This document shows positions 43,209-53,985 of a stretch of DNA of 64,000 bases, one piece after another. A program made the translations under genes and the position numbers. Origin of the DNA: Fragum whitleyi (Eukaryota > Mollusca > Bivalvia > Cardiida > Cardiidae); assembly GCA_948146395.1 (NCBI GenBank), contig OX411552.1:9133686-9197685 (forward strand). The letters are read 5' to 3'. Every line of letters begins with the position of its first letter. Within the stretch, counting starts at the first letter, position 1. The notes beneath the pieces were generated by a model, which was not told the DNA's origin, did not search any database, and worked only from the letters and a program-made list of their open reading frames with translations.

Positions 43209-43650
43209 CAGCTAGGAACGTCGTGAAATTGACACGAGTTGAATGATTTTGGAATGATGTTAGAATGAAATTGAATGAGTGAGGGGGGCGATTTTTTAAT
43301 GTTTTTCGAATGGGTAAAACATAAACGATAACTTCGTCCAATTGGACGAAATTAGCATTTTATTTACCTCCCTTTAATAAAATCGTAATTTTAAGCTGAT
43401 GTTGTGTCTTCACGGACTTAGCAGACGCTTTAAAATCATCCCAACCAATAAAATCGTGCAATTATTGGACCGATTTGATTGAAGTTTTGATAACAACTAA
43501 CGATTTCTTGGCGATTTGAAAAAGTTCCGAGCGTTTTTTGAGTGAATATATCTAGAGTGATTGTATAGAATGAATGATTTGAGTGCTGACCAGGTGATTT
43601 TGAATGAATTTTGATCGAGTTGAGTGTAAGTCAATTGCACAATGTTACTA
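43209..43650 (-). mobile_element. Family A MITE, reverse, centre deleted
   Basis: CAGCTAGGAACGTCGTGAAA to GTCAATTGCACAATGTTACT. Contains GAATGAAATTGAATGAGTGA and TTTACCTCCCTTTAATAAAA, but the inner palindrome is shortened to CGTCCAATTGGACG. Confidence 0.8.
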
Positions 43651-43715
43651 ATGCTATCACCAAACTAGTATGGAACTCTCTATCATTTGCCTGATGGCAC
43701 CTGTACTTAACCAAT

Positions 43716-43800
43716 GGTCCAAGGAGGACTCGAACCCAGACCCCCGGCGTCTCTTCTCTGTCGTACCTCAGAGCCTGGTAGAACGCGCCCTTCATTTTAG
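43716..43800 (-). other. tRNA-like sequence, possibly a SINE head
   Basis: On the - strand GGGTTCGAGTCC is a good B box and GGCTCTGAGG a possible A box about 40 bp upstream. I could not fold a convincing cloverleaf, so it is not called a tRNA gene. Confidence 0.35.
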
Positions 43801-44398
43801 CTCGGATGTTTGCAGTGGAAACCCGAGGTATAATCATCACTATGGTAATTTGTATAGAGGATTTTGATTGAGTGGTCATTGAATACAGAATTTATGAAAC
43901 TGGCTATCTACAAACAGATAAAAACGTAACTGCGCCGAGTTTTTATCTGTTTTAGATGACGAGATTAATAAATAGGTATTTAATGAGCACAAATTTGATG
44001 ATTCCATTTATATTATGACTCGAATTTTGCGTAAAATCGTCAAAATCCTTAAAATTCAATATTTTGATTTGCCGCGTAACTTCGTGCTCAGGTGAGCTAA
44101 AAACAAATACCTTGATACAACACAAATATCAAAAGGAAATTACTTTCAAACTTGTGTTGCCATAGCAACTGAAAATTTTAGACTGCAAACATTGCACATT
44201 TCTTACTTTTTGACAATTTTTATTGCTTTTAAAATCATATCCAGCAAAACAAAATCAAGACTCAAATATTGTAGTATATTATATGAACACTTCATTTTAC
44301 AATTTTGTGAGATTACAAGGATTTCTATGATTAATTTCTGTTTCTATGTTGTTAGGACAAAGGTTATCATAACAATATTGTCATTTTCTTGATTTTTA

Positions 44399-46194
44399 GC
44401 TCCACTGGCTGAAAGCCACTGGGGCTATTGTCATGGCGTTGTGTCCGTCATGCGTCCGTCCATCTGTGCGTCCAGTCGTAAACTTTTTCTTTAAAATCTT
44501 CTCCTAAGAAACTACTCGATGAATTTCAACCAGACTTCACAGGAATGATCCTTGGGTGACCCTCTTTCAAAGTTGTTCAAGAAATTTTGATCAAATGAAA
44601 AACATGGATTTTATGGGCGTTGCCGTTTTTTTGTGAAAATCAGATTTTTTTACTGGTGTGTATCTTCTATAACCAAACACCCTTTTTTATATTTCATGGT
44701 TATGAATAAGCCACTATCTTCAATCATTTCAAAAATGAAAAGCAGTGACATACTGTTAATCAAATAGTGAAAGGAGATTACTTGCAAGCTTATGTTGCAA
44801 TGGAAAAAGAAAATTTCAGATGGCATTGAAATCATTGAAAATAATCCAATGTTCATATTTTTTATCTTGCAATATATAGCCTTAAGGTTTCACATAGAAC
44901 TTTAGTTCACAAAAATGTAAAATAAAATATATTTTAAGTGATGTTACTATTGCAATTGAGAAATAAGCTAAATTGTATTTCTCCATTTCAATTTAACCAT
45001 TTAGTCCAAAAAAGGGTTATGATGCAAATTTAACACGAGATGTGCCCCCACCCTCGCCCCATCCATAAGAGCAGGTCGATAGCATATTATTTGTCAATTA
45101 ACAAAGGCTTAGAACAAAAACAAGAGGCCCAAGAGGGCCTGTATCGCTCCACTGGCTTTAACATCATTAGACTTGCATTAAATGAATCTTTCTTTGAATG
45201 AAAACAACACTTTGAAATCTCTTAAGACCTATTTTATATTAATTAACTGGGTATGGCTCACATTGCACCAAAATTCTCAAGTTTCATTGAAATCGGCCGA
45301 ACCTTCATCAGGAGATGAAGTTCAAAGATTTCGGGCTCAAAATAAGCCACACCCTGACATGCCAATATTGATGGGCTTATTAATATTTCGCATACAATTT
45401 TTGAAAAGGGTCACAGAAGGAACATTCTGGTAAAATTTCATTGAAATCAGCCCAGTGATTCAGGAGGAGATGTCCTTCAAAGAATTCAGGCTCAAAATAA
45501 TCCCCACCCTGCCACACCCATATTTACATGCCAATCAAAATTTTGAGAGCGACTTTTAGAAAGGGTCTCCCAAGGAACATTCTGGTAAAGTTTCATTGAA
45601 ATCAGCCCAAAGGTTCATTCAAAGATTTCGGGCTCAAATAAGCCCCGCCCTGCCACGCCCATATTTGTTGGCCAATCAAAATTTCAGGAACAATTTTTGA
45701 AAAGGGGGACCCAAGGAACATTCTGGTAAAGTTTGATTTAAATCGGCCCAGTGGTTCAGCATGAGATGTCATTCAAAGATTTTGGGCTCAAAATAAGCCC
45801 CGCCCTGCCACGCCCATATTTGGGGGTCAATCAAAATTTCTTGAACAATTTAGGTAAAGGGTCACCCAAGGAACATCCATGCCAAGTTTCATTGAAATTG
45901 GCCCAATGGTTTGGGAGGAGAAGATTTTTTAGGATTTCAAAGTGAAAAAATGCCACGCCCTGCCACGCCCATATTTGGGGGTCAATCTAAATTTCTTTTA
46001 CAATTTTGGAAGAGGGTCACCCAAGGAACATTTCTACCAAGTTTCATCAAAATCCGCCCATTGGTTTGGGAGGAGAAGATGTTTAAAGAAAAAGTTTAAG
46101 CACACACGGACGGACGGACGCACACACGCACGACGGACACACCGCCATGACAATAGCTCGCTGGCCTTCGGCCTTCGGCCAGTGGTGCTAACAA
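44399..46194 (+). mobile_element. Composite repeat with inverted GTCCGTCC-rich ends and internal array
   Basis: Left end 44399-44478 (AGCTCCACTGGCTGAAAGCC, GGGGCTATTGTCATGGCG, GTCCGTCATGCGTCCGTCC) is mirrored at 46103-46194 (GGACGGACGGACGCACACAC, CGCCATGACAATAGCTCGCT, GGCCAGTGGTGCT). Between them lies an array of ~155-bp units. No coding capacity recognised. Similar ends may exist elsewhere in the genome. Confidence 0.7.
45280..46090 (+). repeat. ~155-bp tandem array, about five units
   Basis: The word CAAGGAACAT or its variant occurs at about 45415, 45571, 45712, 45867 and 46022 (spacings about 156, 141, 155, 155). Each unit has AAGTTTCATTGAAATC.GCCCA, GATTTCGGGCTCAAAATAAG, CCCTGCCACGCCCATATTTG and CAATCAAAATTTC. 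Confidence 0.87.
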
Positions 46195-46959
46195 GAGCGT
46201 CATTGTGGCCCTATATTGCTTCGAAGAGTTAACTGTCTTAATTTTGACCACTTGATCTCATTTATGACCCCACTTGAACCCCTTTCAATCTTGTCTTGGG
46301 GTTAATGAAGGTAATGATTTAAACCAAATTCCAGATTGATTGAGCAATAATATTGCCACTAGAGTGTCTACAATGTCTTTCTAAGATTTAACCTCATGAC
46401 CAATTGACAATGAGCACTTTGGGCTCAGGTGAGCTAAAATTAGAGCAAGAAAAGTTGCTGTTCTTGTGCTATGCGCTTCTCCTCAATGAGATCTATCCAC
46501 CTGTAAAGTTCATGATTCTAGTTTGCATACTTTTTGAGATATGTTCAGGACAAAAATCAAGTTATAAATTTGATAAAGGGCAATGACTCAATTAACATGA
46601 TGAATAGAGTTTTGCTTCTTGTGCAGTGAACTGACTGACTGACCTACAGACTGACCAATAAGTGCAAAGCAATATACCCCCTCTTCTTCAAAAGGGGCAA
46701 AAAATCAATATAACCTAGGAGTCACTGTTATAAATATAACTTTTTTTCTTGTAAATTGAGACGTTTTCCTTCAAATTGCATTTGTTTGCATTGTATCAAG
46801 AAGTAGTTAAACTCTTTCTTCTGCTGTGCTTGTTTAGCCTTTCACTGAGAGAGTCTTCAGTCCTCTATTTATTTCCTTGTTATGTAAGATAGTTCTCATT
46901 TCTTTTCAACTTTAAGACTCTTTATTCTCATCTCAAATAAATTCCTTTTCTCCACATAA
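46195..46959. other. CpG-poor intergenic, nothing recognised
   Basis: Includes GGGCTCAGGTGAGCTAAAAT at 46418, a repeat-borne consensus splice-donor word also at 44077. On the - strand AATAAA (complement of 46921-46926) lies shortly after the possible coding remnant. Confidence 0.4.
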
Positions 46960-47147
46960 TCACGTCAAATATTTTTTCGACAACTGTTCTGTTCCCTTTT
47001 GATCATGTTTCCTACGAAAGTCCTTTACTGTAGAAGCTATATCCGACATTCCCATTTCTGTTGAATAATATTGTGTAAGTAAGTCCATCAGTTCTCGCCC
47101 CTGTCCTCTGGAGGTTGTCTTCCTTTCAATCTATCACCTGGCTTATA
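46960..47147 (-). pseudogene. Possible coding remnant, unidentified protein, one frame offset
   Basis: On the - strand an acceptor-like AACTTACAG precedes a frame reading YKPGDRLKGRQPPEDRG. At a GGGG run the frame is lost, and the neighbouring frame continues as RELMDLLTQYYSTEMGMSDI and KDFRRKHDQKGTEQLSKKYLT, then a stop at 46960-46962 and an AATAAA about 35 bp on. The residue mix looks protein-like rather than random, but I do not recognise the family. The one-base offset in a G run may be decay or an assembly error. Confidence 0.4.
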
Positions 47148-47337
47148 CTGTAAGTTGAAATTGGTTGTAGTAAACCAATAAATCTGACTTAAGCTTCATT
47201 GAGAACAAGCTGGAAAGAAAAAACAAACAGAAAAATTAGAAGTTTAGGACTTGATATTACTTTCTGTAACCAGTATGGTTGAAAAAACGTTCAAATCTAA
47301 CCCTTTTCAAATTAACAGCTCAAGCAGAGGAACTCAC

Positions 47338-47437
47338 CAAGCATTAACTCTAATAAAGCTTGGACATGATTGTCTCTCCTTATTGTCATTGAAGGAATCA
47401 TCTAGTATTTCATATAATCTTAACCCTTCTTGACAAA
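47338..47437 (-). pseudogene. Possible exon of the same unidentified gene
   Basis: On the - strand, between an AG acceptor at 47438-47439 and a good GTGAGT donor (47337-47332), one frame is open: CQEGLRLYEILDDSFNDNKE and RQSCPSFIRVNA. A following acceptor TTTTTTCTTTCCAG at about 47212 would join in phase but hits a stop after about 20 codons. Not recognised; could be chance. Confidence 0.28.
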
Positions 47438-48310
47438 CTAATACAAGCTGACAGAATCACTGATCAATACAATCAAAAGATGGACAATTTTGCTTCATAT
47501 CCTTGGCATACACAATTTTGCAAATAAATGGTCAATATACCTCTGTACACATCCTTTTATAGGAAGAATTTTGACAATACATGTAGGACTAAGACTATTA
47601 CACCCTAATAATAGCTGCCCTTGTAGATTTCATGTGCAAGAGGAAAGACTGGTCTTTTTGACTTCATCATTGGTACTTACATCACATTACAAGGGAAATG
47701 CAAGGATTGTGCATTGCCATAAAGTATCTATAAAGTATTTATACAATCAGCAAGTTAACCCAGAAACTGACCTCTTGTGGGGCCTAGCCTAAAGGCAAAT
47801 TTTAAGCAGGAGAACACTCATAGAATATACCAGTATCTCTTCTATTTCATTCTAATTCATACCAACCTTTTTTTAATTTGAAGATTTTTTTTATCTATCA
47901 ACAAGTACATGTACATGTCAGTGAAGGTTTTCCCATGAATGACGTCACAAGATGTTCATCTGAAAAATACAAAAAAGAAATAGCACTGTAAAGGTTTTAA
48001 GTTGGTGTGAAATAGCCCTACTGCATATTCACATACAGCATGATAATAACATAAATAAGATGTGATGACAAGAAATGGAAAAACCATATCATTAAGTATG
48101 TTCAAAAGCTATAATATAAATTCAGTTTGCTTTCATGACTTGTGGCAAGTTACATACACAAAAAACAACTAAAATAGATGTAAAAAGTTTAAGTACATTA
48201 GACAACTTTTAAGAAATTGAAATTCAAAAACAAGAACAAATTCAATAAGGTAGAATTACCAAACTAAAGTAAAGCTAACAAAATTTAAAAAAAAAAACTT
48301 TTTCAACTAA
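47438..48310. other. CpG-poor sequence, no firm feature
   Basis: Almost no CG dinucleotides. Small exon-like windows exist on the - strand (for example 47681-47727 with a GTAAGT donor), but their phases do not join the neighbouring candidate, so they are not called. Confidence 0.35.
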
Positions 48311-48715
48311 ATCTAAGTTGGGGCTAGCTCTGTGGTAACACATTGGATTTTTAATCCTTAGGTTGCCAGTTCAAACAGCAGTTTTGCAAACTATTATTAA
48401 ACATTGTTACACGAGTCATTTGTATCACACAAATTGGAGATGCGTACAGGTTATATGGGATGAGCATCTGGTGGCTCTTATAAAATGTTGACTTGTTATA
48501 TTACTTGTTTGAGAAACCACCAAAAAACATGGGTAGAGGCACCAACCACTGTGATTATCTGGAACATTGTGGCTCTCATAAAATGTTGACTTGTGATAGA
48601 ACATGTGTGAGAAACCATTGGAAAACATGGTCAGGAGCCACTGAGATTATCTGCAATGGTGTTGACAGTGGTGTTAAACCTCATGCAAGCAAACACATTT
48701 GAGTAGTCTCAAGAC
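48311..48715 (+). mobile_element. SINE-like element with internal 98-bp duplication
   Basis: The head has TAGCTCTGTGGTAACACATTGG (A-box-like) and GTTGCCAGTTCAAACAGC (B-box-like). The body contains GTGGCTCT.ATAAAATGTTGACTTGT twice, at 48471 and 48569. It ends CAGTGGTGTTAAACCTCATG, like the 3' end of the SINE at 31885. Confidence 0.65.
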
Positions 48716-48729
48716 AATTTCACTGATTA

Positions 48730-48990
48730 CAGTTAGTAACACCATGAAATTGACATTAATCTCAATCAAAACTATTCTAAATCAATCACACAGCACTCCA
48801 TCAAATACCGGTACATTGAAACGCTCACTCCCATCACTCAAAAACACTCTGAATTCTTCAAAAAGACACTGAATTCTTCAAAAACATACTGAATTCTTCA
48901 AAAATACAGACTTCATAAACACAGACTTCATTCAAGATGATCAACAGTTCATTCAAATCAAATAAATCATTTTATGTTTTCTTCTTAAAA
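48730..48990 (+). mobile_element. Family A MITE, left half
   Basis: TA|CAGTTAGTAACACCATGAAA then CTCAATCAAAACTATTCTAA. A local triplication of CTGAATTCTTCAAAAA is at 48850-48905. Stops near GATCATTTGTTGATTTC. Confidence 0.72.
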
Positions 48991-49009
48991 GATCATTTGT
49001 TGATTTCAT

Positions 49010-50674
49010 GAGTGTATGAAACTTAAAACCAGATCATACCGTGAATACAAAAAGCAGATTTACACTCACGTCGGGTAATCCTGCGCATTGTCTAAAGCTG
49101 CGCAGCCGATATGACGTCATGTAAACTATGAAAATGGCCGCTAAACATAAAAGCAGAACAACCTACTTTTCATATTCAAAAATTCTATCATTTTATTATC
49201 TTAAGCAAAAAAGTCCATGTGTGTATTTTAAAGTAAAAAGATTCCCGTTTTTGTGTCAGTGTTCTTTTATTTTAATTCTAACAGATTTATGGGTATAAAA
49301 GTTAGATCTTTCCTGGACTGCGCGGGTTTAGCCCACGAACACTTAGTTGATAAAACACTACGGTGTCTCTGTTCCTCACCGGATTATGTAATTTGAGTTA
49401 CATTTTTTTCTAGATGAAATGCCTTTTACATAGCCAAAATGGTAAATCAGTTCAGTCGTGTATTGATCTTTTGTGTACATGCGAAATCTTTGCACAATTT
49501 TGTACCTAACTTTCTTAAGTGCGCAGGATTAGCCGACAGCACTGTATATATTAGTGTGATAAGGTTTTTATTTTCATACCTCCATAAAATCAACAAATAT
49601 ACAAATATTATCTTATAATTTGATTTTATAATGCCAAAAAAGTTTTAAAAAATATCAAGAAAGAAAAGATTTCTTCTGGAAATACTTTGTGATGAAGTTT
49701 ACAAAATAGCCGCAACCAGAAATTGTTTTCATTAATAAATAAAACCATTTTTCTGACAATGAAAATTCCACAAAAAAATAGAATTATCTACAGTTGAATT
49801 ATTTGCTTGGGTGAATTTTAAAATTCAATACTTTTGAAATAGTTGACATTTTTTTTAATTATTATTGAAATACCATTATCCACCAAATTCCCATTATCTG
49901 TAAATCTGAAAAATAGTCGACTTATCACGAAAATCCGATTTTGCCTGATTCTTACGCGAACCGGTACTTAAAACGCCGTTTAAATCTGACGTCATAATAT
50001 AGACATTTTGACGTCATTTTCGCAGTTGCAAAATAGCGTTGCTATTCGCTCTGAGCTCATTTGCATAGTTATTCAACTGGTGTAATAACACTCTTGTAAT
50101 ATCAAAAATATTCAACCGCGTTATTTCACCCCCACGGCGTAGGACATATTATAAACTGTTATCTGCGATATCTTCATGAAACTTTGCATATGTGGTCCCC
50201 ATCACACGAGCTATACAGACTATCAAAGGGGATAACTATGAAGTATTTTGTGAGAGTTGTGCCTTTTTTTTCAATAACCAGCTCCTAGTTGGTTGAAGCC
50301 GTGGTTTCTCTCCTAGGGACCTGAAAACGTCAGCTGGTATTGGATAATCGGGGCGAATCTATTAGCCAAAACTTTTGTCGCAATTGAACTATAAAGTAAA
50401 TTAGGATAAACAACAACAACAAAATCTGGTCGGTCCTTCGTCTCATGGATTGGTTTAATGATTTATTTTGATAAATCAAGATCGTTTATTTAATGATAAT
50501 CCTTTGAAGAAATAAATAAGTTTTTCTTGCCTTCAATTTCACAAGCCTATTGTTCTGATGTCATTGAACTTGGGATTAACCGTAAGACTTATTTATGGAA
50601 ACAAGGTAAGTGGGTGGTAGAAATGATGAATCCATACAAATATCTAATTAATCCTTCTCCTGCTGTTCAACGTA
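49010..50674. other. CpG-normal intergenic with clustered CRE-like sites
   Basis: TGACGTCA-type sites at 49111, 49988 and 50010; GCTGCGCAGCC at 49096 and ATTTGCAT at 50069. A 54-codon frame starts at ATGGCCGC (49133) but has no recognisable content. No gene called. Confidence 0.35.
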
Positions 50675-51159
50675 CAGGAAATAACATCTTGAATTTGACG
50701 AGATTTCGGAATGAGTTTGGAATGATATTGAATTAGTGGGTGGAGCGGGTGAAATTCAGTGGAGTTTATCCAATATTGCTAATTTTGATCAAATGAACAA
50801 AATTAGCGATATTTATTACATACTCTTAATAAAATATGCATACACGTTCTATGAATAGCTTTCTATTGCTTCACGAACTCATCATACGCTTACAAAATTC
50901 AATTATCATAGAAAAATCGTGGATAATATCTTCCGATTTTTATTTTGAATGTAGTGGTTAATCTTATCATTTTTAGTCATTATAAGCGTCTTTGAATGGT
51001 TTTAGTGAGAGTTTGGAATGAATGAATGAATGAATGAATGAATGAATGAATGCATGAATGCATGAATGAATGAATGAATGAATGAATGAAGCACTGGGTG
51101 AGCTTTTTAGAATGGTTTTGATTGAGATGAATGCCAATTGCACGCTGTTACTAACTGTA
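50675..51159 (-). mobile_element. Family A MITE, reverse, with AATG microsatellite
   Basis: CAGGAAATAACATCTTGAAT to GCACGCTGTTACTAACTG, TA at both ends. Central palindrome CTAATTTTGATCAAATGAACAAAATTAG is kept. Its own AATG word has expanded to about 18 units at 51017-51091. Confidence 0.83.
51017..51091 (+). repeat. AATG microsatellite
   Basis: About 18 AATG units with two ATGC interruptions, inside the family A copy. Confidence 0.93.
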
Positions 51160-51339
51160 TATACCAGTTTTACACATGGCTTTAGCGGGCCGTGTAGACT
51201 GAAACCAGGCTGCACAGACGGGCAGTCTGGTCTAAGCAAACACTGTCTGCTTTCCACTAAAGTATTGTCAGAGTCTGTTTTAAGTTTTCGTTAAAAACAT
51301 TTTCTTGGGAGTTTGTGATGATAACATGATAATACCTGC

Positions 51340-51470
51340 CCTGCGTTCAGGATGACAAAACGGTTCAAACAGTTAGCCAATTATACCCTGAGTGGTACTT
51401 GCACTCGCGTGCAATGTGGGGTATATTCGGCTAACTGTTTGCACCGTTTTGTCATCCTAACGCAAGGCTA
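51340..51470. mobile_element. Family B hairpin
   Basis: CTGCGTTCAGGATGACAAAA and TTTTGTCATCCTAACGCAAG; AACAGTTAGCCAATTATACC pairs with its decayed partner GGGGTATATTCGGCTAACTG. Confidence 0.88.
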
Positions 51471-51691
51471 GTAGAACGATTTTATCCAAGTGCAGCCCCA
51501 ACTTTCCGATTAAAGAGACGGATGGGGGGGGGGGGGGCAGAAATAATTCGATGTTGCATGTATTGTCGTGTCTCTATTCCTAATTGACTTTTGGAATATC
51601 TTTCAGGAAATAGTGAAAGGATAATTTCATTTCTCATAAAAAATTTTAGTGTATCAATTTTGATTGTCTGCACAAATGTTGTCTGAATGCC

Positions 51692-51710
51692 TTTATTATT
51701 ATTATTATAA

Positions 51711-51800
<90 letters not shown>

Positions 51801-51804
51801 GATC

Positions 51805-51853
<49 letters not shown>

Positions 51854-51854
51854 T
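51692..51854 (+). repeat. (TTA)n microsatellite
   Basis: More than 50 near-perfect ATT/TTA units with one GATC interruption. Confidence 0.95.
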
Positions 51855-51936
51855 TAATTACATTTTATTATCATTATTTTTATAATAAACAGCATAAATC
51901 ATTGAAAGTGCAATTATATGGCAAATGGTTTCAATC

Positions 51937-52018
51937 CAGTCATGCGTTATAACCCGCTTTGCACGCAGAAGACGGCATAATTTGCAGGTTTAAACGTTTT
52001 GTAAACCTGAACCCAGTG
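51937..52018. mobile_element. Family B hairpin, rearranged fragment
   Basis: TAACCCGCTTTGCACGCAGA, then GGTTTAAACGTTTTGTAAACCTGAACCC. Only parts of the arms remain. Confidence 0.55.
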
Positions 52019-52143
52019 TCGATCTTGTGGTGCTGCTTGGCCAGATTCAATAGTAAGTTCCGAATGTCCGAGTTCTACGCTTGTGTCATGGCTGCTAATA
52101 TGAATATCATAACACCTCGCTGTTTCTAAAAAAAAATCCTTTT

Positions 52144-52300
52144 TTAAGCTAGTAGACCCGTAATAGTTCTGCAATGTTTTGGAAGTAATGAACTTCAACA
52201 GTGTTAACCGAGGTTTCCTAATGATTTTCATCGGGGAAACCTCGGTCAACATTGTTAAAGATCATGAGTTCCGAAATGTTGGAGAGCTAAGTTCTACTAC
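52144..52300. mobile_element. Family D hairpin, copy 3
   Basis: TAGTAGACCCGTAATAGTTC and the decayed right arm AATGTTGGAGAGCTAAGTTC; the centre ACCGAGGTTTCCTAATGATT and GGGGAAACCTCGGTCAACAT still pairs. Confidence 0.82.
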
Positions 52301-52604
52301 TTGTTGAGGCCATTATTGTTAGCCTAAGTGTTGGGACTTGTTGAAAAAAGGAGAGTGTCAAATACTATGACGAACTTAAATTTAAGTCAATACTAAATTT
52401 ATACCTATCAGCTGATGTAAAATGAGACATTTTAACGTGGTTTGGACACGTGCCAGTGATTAATCGGGTAGATTTCGTAGGGGATTTTTTTATCAATCAG
52501 CACAATGTTAACAAGTATATATTTTAGAATTCATTTGAGATCGAAAGATATGTATGCAGTATAGATACGTTGATGCCAACATTAAGCAAATGAGCAAAGG
52601 ATCT

Positions 52605-52725
52605 GGGGCCCGTTTTACTAAACGTCTTACGAAAAAATTAATTGTGAGCCAAAATTTAAATTTCATGCATTGTCTTGCAATATCTCATAGGAATCGCTTT
52701 TACAATCCATGGATTTCGAGGCTTA
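52605..52725 (+). mobile_element. Family H element, left half
   Basis: GGGGCCCGTTTTACTAAACG, CAATATCTCATAGGAATCGC. Interrupted by the family E copy that follows. Confidence 0.68.
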
Positions 52726-52737
52726 TGATCCCCAATG

Positions 52738-53000
52738 GCGTAATTACCATTACGTACATTACGCAAGTGCGTAATACAAATAATTCCGATTTCGAAAATA
52801 CTGTTTAAGAGTTACCAAAACATCGTATCTACAGCTTATTCAAGCTGTAGTAAAAATGTTTAGATTATTCACGAACGCTGAAATCATATCATGAAGGGCA
52901 TTTATCTTTCGTCACAGTCAACATATCGCCTTTATCCTATATATTAGATGGTAGCTTCTTGAGTGTGTATTAATTTCAAAATCCTAGTTACGCCTTTGAT
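52738..53000. mobile_element. Family E inverted-repeat element, copy 4
   Basis: GGCGTAATTACCATTACGTA, ACGCAAGTGCGTAATACAAA, the core ACCAAAACATCGTATCTACA, and the end TTTCAAAATCCTAGTTACGCC. A truncated family B end (CCCTGCGTTCTGGATTATCAA) abuts it at 53000. Confidence 0.78.
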
Positions 53001-53308
53001 CCCTGCGTTCTGGATTATCAAACCACTGACAAGCCTCCTTTAAAAAACATGAACATAAATTCAATTGGGTAATGTATGGTTCCATTTTTGAGCCGCTCGC
53101 GGGCGCTTCATTAAACTGAACACTGGACAGGATCGGTTCATCTTCCAGCGTGGTCACCCTTTCGTATTTCAAAAAATAGCATCGCAGATGAAAGCCAGTG
53201 ACCTCTATTAGTCCGATCAGTCAGTCCTAAATGTCGAAATCTACTATATATCGGAAAAAATCACAAAGAAAATTGCTGAAGTCACCAATTACCAAAACCG
53301 TAGGCTTC

Positions 53309-53425
53309 CCCGCATTCAAAATTGAAACGTTAGAAAAACGTTGAAATTGTACACCGCTTTGCGAGTCATTTTACGTGTTCTTACGTACAAGGCAGGGTGA
53401 CAATTCCGTTTTTGCATTTCGAGAG
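53309..53425. mobile_element. Family B hairpin, diverged
   Basis: CCGCATTCAAAATTGAAACG, TGTACACCGCTTTGCGAGTC and GTACAAGGCAGGGTGACAAT. Confidence 0.65.
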
Positions 53426-53616
53426 GTGGTCAGTCTACATGTGATCTGTATTTTTGTCTGGATCGTTATGTGCTTATCTTCAAACGCCTCTTATTCTTGT
53501 TCCTTTGCAATACATGTAAAGAAAGAAAAATAAAGTACACTGGGCATGTCACGTGAAGTTCCAGGTTTCAACATACCTGAATCGTTTGAATCCGATTTTA
53601 GAGGCTTTAATTAAAA

Positions 53617-53638
53617 TGATGATGATGATGATGATGAT
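53617..53638 (+). repeat. (GAT)n microsatellite
   Basis: Seven GAT units, followed by T- and A-rich runs to 53690. Confidence 0.9.
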
Positions 53639-53865
53639 TTTTTTCTTTCTGTCTTAAACACTTTGAAATGTTTTTTTTTAAAAAAAAAAAGATGTGGAGA
53701 AAGAGAAAAGAAAAAGTATTTCAATTTTATGACTTTGCTGTGATTTTATTCAGTCTAATTCATAATTCCTAATTGAAACGGTCGTATAAAAGTATATGTT
53801 TTTAATAATATATAATGTTTAGTATTTCTCTGAATATTAAATAACGATGCCATAATAAACCTATC

Positions 53866-53985
53866 ATGCGTTCAGGGTGCAAGTGCGTTTGTGAACGTTA
53901 GGAAATCGTGCCCCGTTTTGCCCGTGTAATCACGAGCAAAGCGGGGTACCATTTCTCAAACGTTTCGGGGGCAAGCGAACGTAGG
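53866..53985. mobile_element. Family B hairpin, third mid-arm type
   Basis: ATGCGTTCAGGGTGCAAGTG, GTGAACGTTAGGAAATCGTG and CCCCGTTTTGCCCGTG with GAGCAAAGCGGGGTACCATT. Confidence 0.8.

Noticed and set aside
43716..43800. tRNA gene on the - strand
   Set aside because: A good B box, but no convincing acceptor stem or cloverleaf; more likely SINE-derived.
47681..47727. Extra upstream exon of the 47-kb candidate gene
   Set aside because: Donor is good, but its phase does not join the open frame at 47338-47437.
50973..51257. Reverse ORF with HSFIHSFIHS repeats
   Set aside because: It is the translated AATG microsatellite inside a family A MITE.
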